Of a stretch of 64,000 nucleotides of DNA, positions 60,110-64,000 are shown piece by piece. The stretch's first letter is position 1; every line of letters starts with the position of its first letter. Source of the DNA: an uncultured Clostridium sp. (GTDB taxonomy: Bacteria; Cyanobacteriota; Vampirovibrionia; Gastranaerophilales; Gastranaerophilaceae); the NCBI GenBank assembly GCA_905212085.1, contig CAJMDF010000002.1, positions 24,477 to 88,476 on the forward strand. The letters are read 5' to 3'. The position numbers were made by a program, and so were the translations under genes. Under the pieces are notes generated by a model. It saw only the letters and a list, made by a program, of their open reading frames with translations, was not told where the DNA came from and ran no database searches.

Positions 60110-61347
60110 ATATATTTTATATAATTTTCAATATCTTCTTTTGTAATCATTTCTGTAGTAGATACCAGAATTTTATTATTGTTGAGTTTTAGGCCTCCGA
60201 TAATATTATGTTCTTTAAGATTTTTTAATATTCTATCTGCATCATTTACTTGAATTACAAACTCGTTGTAAAATTCTTTATTAAGTGTTTTAATCCCTTT
60301 TTCTGCAAGTTTTTTAGATAAAAGATGCGCATTTTTAGTTGATAAGTATGATGCTTGTCTTAGACCTTTTTCACCCATTACAGTAAGATATAAAGTTGCG
60401 CAAAGCCCTATTAAGGCTTGGTTAGAACAAATATTACTTGTAGCTTTTTCTCTTTTAATATGTTGTTCTCTTGTTTGAATAGTAAGACAATATGCAGGAT
60501 TCCCATCAGCATCAACGGTTCTGCCGGCAAGACGTCCTGGAATTTGGCGCATAAATTTTTCTTTGCAAGCAATAAAACCTGCGTGAGGTCCTCCAAAGCT
60601 CATAGGAACTCCTAGAGGTTGAATATCTCCGACTACAATGTCAGCTTGTGATGGCGGTTCTAAAATTGCTAATGATGAAATATCTGTGCAAACAATTAAT
60701 AAAGTATCATTAGTTTTTTCAATCTTTTTGATTTCTCCATAAAAATCTGGGTTTTGAACTAATATACAAGCATAGTCATTTGTATTTGAAGGTATTTCAT
60801 CAAATATTTCCAATTCAATTTTATTAGCCCAGCAGTATGTTTTAACTGTATCAATGTATTCTGGATTTAAGTTTTTTGATACGAGAACTTTGTCTTTTTT
60901 CGAAATTCTAACAGCCATTAATATTGCTTCTGCACATGCGCTTGCTGCATCATACATTGTAGCGTTAGAAATATCCATACCTGTAAGTCTGCAAATCATT
61001 GTTTGGAATTCGTACATAACTTGAAGTGTTCCTTGAGAAATTTCAGGTTGATATGGAGTGTATGCTGTTAAAAATTCAAATCTGTTTGCAACTTGAGAAA
61101 TGCAAGCCGGTATAAATTTATTATACGTACCTGCGCCTAAAAATGTTACAAAATCAGTGTTATTTTTTTTAGCAAAAGACTTAATCCTTTTTTGGACTTC
61201 CATTTCACTTAGAGAATTTTCAAATCCTAATTCTCCCATACGGGCTTTTTGAGGGATTTGTTTAAATAAGTCCTCAATAGTTTCTACATCAATGCTATTT
61301 AGCATTTCTTTTTTTACTTCATCGTTATGTACTAAAAAATTTTTCAT
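60106..61347 (-). CDS. gcvPA: glycine dehydrogenase (decarboxylating) subunit 1
   Basis: 413 aa. Alpha subunit of the split P-protein of the glycine cleavage system. Motifs: FLGAGTYNKFIPACISQVAN, AYTPYQPEISQGTLQVMYEF, DASACAEAILMA, GVPMSFGGPHAGFIA, IPGRLAGRTVDADG and CLTIQTREQHIKREKATSNI. The PLP-lysine subunit (gcvPB) normally follows, but the next gene is convergent, so gcvPB must be elsewhere or missing. It is the third gene of gcvT-gcvH-gcvPA. Confidence 0.94.
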   Translation of the reverse strand: MKNFLVHNDEVKKEMLNSIDVETIEDLFKQIPQKARMGELGFENSLSEMEVQKRIKSFAKKNNTDFVTFLGAGTYNKFIPACISQVANRFEFLTAYTPYQPEISQGTLQVMYEFQTMICRLTGMDISNATMYDAASACAEAILMAVRISKKDKVLVSKNLNPEYIDTVKTYCWANKIELEIFDEIPSNTNDYACILVQNPDFYGEIKKIEKTNDTLLIVCTDISSLAILEPPSQADIVVGDIQPLGVPMSFGGPHAGFIACKEKFMRQIPGRLAGRTVDADGNPAYCLTIQTREQHIKREKATSNICSNQALIGLCATLYLTVMGEKGLRQASYLSTKNAHLLSKKLAEKGIKTLNKEFYNEFVIQVNDADRILKNLKEHNIIGGLKLNNNKILVSTTEMITKEDIENYIKYI

Positions 61348-61350
61348 AAA

Positions 61351-61737
61351 TTATTCCAATTCTTCTTTGTAGTCTTCATATTCTAAAAGGTCATTTTGTT
61401 CATTAGCAGCATCACCGGTTGCTTCAATTTTAACAAGCCAACCTTTTTCGTAGCTGTCTTCATTTAAAATCTCCGGAGAGTCAACTGCTTCTTCATTAAT
61501 TTCAATAATTTTACCGCTTATTGGCATATAAATTTCAGAAGCAGCTTTAACAGATTCAATAGTCGCAAAAGTTTCACCTTTTTTATATTCAGTACCAACT
61601 TCCGGTAATTCTAGAAATACAATATCCCCAAGTTGTTCAACTGCGTAATCTGTAAGTCCGATTGTAAAAGTGTTATCTCCATTATCTAATAAGAATTCGT
61701 GAGATTTAGAACATAAGATTTTTTCTGTAATACTCAT
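61351..61737 (-). CDS. gcvH: glycine cleavage system H protein
   Basis: 128 aa. Lipoyl carrier shuttling the aminomethyl group. The lipoylated Lys lies in FATIESVKAASEIYMPISG; other motifs are TIGLTDYAVEQLGDIVFLEL, NEDSYEKGWLVKIE. AAAGGAGA before the ATG. 3 bp upstream of gcvPA and 20 bp downstream of gcvT, one operon. Confidence 0.96.
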   Translation of the reverse strand: MSITEKILCSKSHEFLLDNGDNTFTIGLTDYAVEQLGDIVFLELPEVGTEYKKGETFATIESVKAASEIYMPISGKIIEINEEAVDSPEILNEDSYEKGWLVKIEATGDAANEQNDLLEYEDYKEELE

Positions 61738-61757
61738 TAATTTCTCCTTTTTGTATA

Positions 61758-62861
61758 TTATAATTTGATTTTATTTCTTTTTTCAACAAATGGTCTTTTT
61801 ACGATTTCTGCATCATGTAATTTCTCTCTTATCATAACCTGAACAGTAGAGCCTGTGCAAATTTCTTTATCATTTTTTACATAAGCTAGTGCAATATTTG
61901 CTCCTAAAATTGGAGATGGACCGCCACTAGTAATTATTCCTATTTTTTTTCCATTTTTATAAACTTCATATTCATGTCTTGCAATTGATTTATCAAGCAT
62001 TTTCAATCCTACAAGTTTTTTTGTTGTCCCATTTTTAATTTGATTCATTATAACATCTTTGCCGTTGTAATCAGCAATTTTATCTTTTGGAATAGACCAG
62101 CTTAGTCCTGCTTCAATCGGTGTTGTATTTTCATCTAAATCATTACCGTATAAATGCAGTGCTGCTTCTAATCTTAAAGTATCTCTTGCGCCTAATCCGA
62201 TAGGTTTTATGCCGAACTCCTGACCTTCTTCAAGAATTTTATCCCATAGATATTCTGAATGATTGTTTTCTACAAGAATTTCGTATCCGTCTTCTCCTGT
62301 ATAGCCTGTTCTAGATGCAAGAACTTTAATTCCTGCGATTTTAGCAGGTTTTATAGTAAATGAATCTTGTTGTGTATCAAGTCCCATTTTTCTCATTAAT
62401 TTATCTGCAAGAGGACCTTGTATTGCAAGTAAAGAAAATTCATGCGATCTGTTGTCGATTTTTACATCAAAATCTTTACTGTTTCTAACCATCCAGTTAA
62501 GATCTTCATCAATTCGAGAAGCATTGCAAATTACTAAATATTCCAAAATTCCTAATTTATAAATAATTAAATCATCAATTAAGCCCCCGTTTTTATTAGG
62601 TAATTGACAATACACAGCTTTCTCATATTTAAGTTTTGAAATATCCTGGGGAACTATTTTGTTAAGAAATTCCATAGCATCTTTTCCAGATACAAAGACT
62701 TCTCCCATGTGAGAAACATCAAATAAGCCGACTTTTTCTCTTACATTCTTGTGTTCTTCGATAATTGATGTGTATTGAACAGGCATATGCCAGCCAGCAA
62801 AATCTACCATTTTTGCATTTAGATTAATGTGTTTTTCGTGTAAAAAAGTTTCTTTAGTCAT
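61758..62861 (-). CDS. gcvT: aminomethyltransferase (glycine cleavage T protein)
   Basis: 367 aa. Transfers the methylene group from the H protein to tetrahydrofolate. Motifs: DFAGWHMPVQYTSIIEEHK, GLFDVSHMGEVFVSG, GGLIDDLIIYKL, SRTGYTGEDGYEI, GLGARDTLRLEAALHLYGND and TSGGPSPILGANIALAYV. GGGGGA precedes the ATG. The complementary arms AATATCCC (62902-62909) and GGGATATT in the leader could mask that site. No glycine riboswitch is recognised in the 67-bp gap before dnaJ. Confidence 0.95.
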   Translation of the reverse strand: MTKETFLHEKHINLNAKMVDFAGWHMPVQYTSIIEEHKNVREKVGLFDVSHMGEVFVSGKDAMEFLNKIVPQDISKLKYEKAVYCQLPNKNGGLIDDLIIYKLGILEYLVICNASRIDEDLNWMVRNSKDFDVKIDNRSHEFSLLAIQGPLADKLMRKMGLDTQQDSFTIKPAKIAGIKVLASRTGYTGEDGYEILVENNHSEYLWDKILEEGQEFGIKPIGLGARDTLRLEAALHLYGNDLDENTTPIEAGLSWSIPKDKIADYNGKDVIMNQIKNGTTKKLVGLKMLDKSIARHEYEVYKNGKKIGIITSGGPSPILGANIALAYVKNDKEICTGSTVQVMIREKLHDAEIVKRPFVEKRNKIKL

Positions 62862-62928
62862 AAATAAATATCCCCCATAGATTATATTGTCTTTGTAATG
62901 AGGGATATTGTCAATGGTTTATTTAGTT

Positions 62929-63969
62929 TTATAACTCTGCAATTTTTTTGTATAGTTCAATTTGTTTTTCTGATAAATTCTTAGGAATTATTATTTTAAT
63001 TTTAGCATTAAGATTTCCATATCCTCCGCCTTTTTTAGGTAATCCTAGATCTTTTAATCTTAGGGCTTGTCCTGATGATGTTTTTGGTGGAATTTTAATT
63101 CCGATTTTTCCATGGAGTGTTTCAATGTCTTTTTTACAGCCTAAAACAGCTTCTGTTGGAGTAATTTCAACTTCTTTAGTTAAATCAGCACCATTTACTT
63201 TGTAATCTTTATCTTTGACATTAATTATAAGATACAAATCGCCTTTTCTTCCGTAGGAATCAGATTTCCCTTCTCCTTTAATCCTAATTTTTTGACCTTC
63301 TGTTATATTAGGAGGGAGTTTTACTTTTATTGATTTTGGTTCTGATTTAAACCCAGTACCGCCGCATTCGCTGCAATAACCACCATTCCCAGAGCATTTT
63401 GTACATCGTTCTATATTATTAAATTTTACATTAACAGGTTTTTGGTCAAATATATCTTTTACAGTTACATTTAAGTTCATTGTAACGTCAAGATTTTCAG
63501 TTTTAGGCTGTTGTTGCTGTCTTCTTCTTGATGATGAGGTTGTTTGTTGTGTTCCGCCAAAATCAAAACCGCCAAAATTCATACCCTGAGTTCTTGCTCC
63601 TCCGCCCATCATATCACCAAATAATGAGCTAAAAAAGTCAGAGAAGCCACCCAAATCTTGACCATTAAAACTATAGCTTTGGTAACCGCCTTGTCCGCCG
63701 CCAAACCCAAATTGTTCAAATCCCGGAGGTGGAGTGTAGCTTTGACCGCCTTGCCAATTAGATCCTAAACTGTCATATCTTTGTCTTTTTTGTTTATCAC
63801 CAAGTACTTCGTAAGCTTCATTTATATCTTTAAACTTACTTTCTGCTTCTTTCGTTTTATTTACGTCGGGGTGATATTTTCTGGCTAATTTCCTGTAAGC
63901 TGATTTGATCTCAGCTTCAGTGGCATCACGTTTGACACCTAATATATCATAATAATCTTTGTATTCCAT
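62929..63969 (-). CDS. dnaJ: DnaJ/CbpA-type Hsp40 co-chaperone with reduced zinc finger
   Basis: 346 aa. A J domain (residues 1-70) with HPD in [18 protein letters not shown] stimulates DnaK ATPase. A Gly/Phe region (~75-150) follows, then a short cysteine segment [18 protein letters not shown] (~188-207), which is one four-cysteine site instead of the eight cysteines in full DnaJ. Two substrate-binding C-terminal domains complete it ([48 protein letters not shown]). AGGAGA precedes the ATG. dnaK and grpE are not in view. Confidence 0.9.
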   Translation of the reverse strand: MEYKDYYDILGVKRDATEAEIKSAYRKLARKYHPDVNKTKEAESKFKDINEAYEVLGDKQKRQRYDSLGSNWQGGQSYTPPPGFEQFGFGGGQGGYQSYSFNGQDLGGFSDFFSSLFGDMMGGGARTQGMNFGGFDFGGTQQTTSSSRRRQQQQPKTENLDVTMNLNVTVKDIFDQKPVNVKFNNIERCTKCSGNGGYCSECGGTGFKSEPKSIKVKLPPNITEGQKIRIKGEGKSDSYGRKGDLYLIINVKDKDYKVNGADLTKEVEITPTEAVLGCKKDIETLHGKIGIKIPPKTSSGQALRLKDLGLPKKGGGYGNLNAKIKIIIPKNLSEKQIELYKKIAEL

Positions 63970-64000
63970 ATTTTACCATCTCCTAAATAATATAATAATA

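Noticed and set aside
62862..62928. Glycine riboswitch or standard promoter upstream of gcvT
   Set aside because: The gap is only 67 bp and no riboswitch core is seen. TTGACA and TATAAT on the minus strand are separated by 22 bp, too far for a normal promoter.

Overview
The window is AT-rich bacterial chromosome, densely coded on both strands, with no rRNA, CRISPR array, insertion sequence or phage block. The best inference is a fermentative, diderm, non-photosynthetic relative of Cyanobacteria (Gastranaerophilales/'Melainabacteria' type). The reasons are: three prepilins with the N-terminus G-FTLAEVLITLG; a fused PilM-PilN plus PilO; a VKOR fused to a DsbA-like domain; MCE and KdsC-like genes implying an outer membrane; bifunctional AdhE for fermentation; and many lineage-type orphan proteins. 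The taxonomic call is inference, since no marker tree could be run.

Layout. 1-7.5 kb: an out-of-frame prepilin gene with a G10 tract, a TonB-C-like secreted protein, and a minus-strand envelope cluster (VWA protein, FHA-like polytopic protein, TonB-C-like protein, two membrane microproteins of 46 and 59 aa, zinc-ribbon TonB-C-like protein). 7.5-17 kb: plsY, a large orphan membrane protein with a possibly truncated partner, purine nucleoside phosphorylase, an RpoZ-like protein, an MCE protein with upp, and two LysM peptidoglycan hydrolases. 17-28 kb: an MshEN-like protein, VKOR-DsbA, queH, TPR proteins, DAHP synthase, a second G10-tract prepilin, mutL with a PiT-like permease, an orphan DNA methyltransferase and a TPR-glycosyltransferase. 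29-34 kb: yggS-sepF, a third prepilin, nadK, ftsZ and fba. 34-43 kb: two orphan proteins, ispH-rpsA, and the rpoD-rlmB-nadA group. 43-54 kb: pilMN-pilO, a radical SAM protein, comF and a histidine kinase, kdsC-TPR-lysC, a small protein behind a near-consensus promoter, and a rhodanese whose ribosome-binding site lies inside a 15-bp hairpin. 54-64 kb: adhE with a Rex-like operator, tRNA-Cys, tRNA-Val preceded by two tandem tRNA-derived repeats, gcvT-gcvH-gcvPA, and dnaJ.

How it fits together. Type IV pilus biogenesis (PilMNO plus three pilin-like proteins), envelope maintenance (amidase, lysozyme, MCE, KdsC-like, PlsY) and division (SepF, FtsZ) dominate. The most notable signals are two prepilin genes that each carry a run of exactly ten G directly after the start region and each need one more G (or two fewer) to be read through. 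This is the architecture of phase-variable contingency loci, with a shared homopolymer sequencing error as the main alternative. The other strong oddity is a 105-bp tandem repeat upstream of tRNA-Val, whose units begin with the 5' part of that tRNA but replace its D loop with a hairpin.
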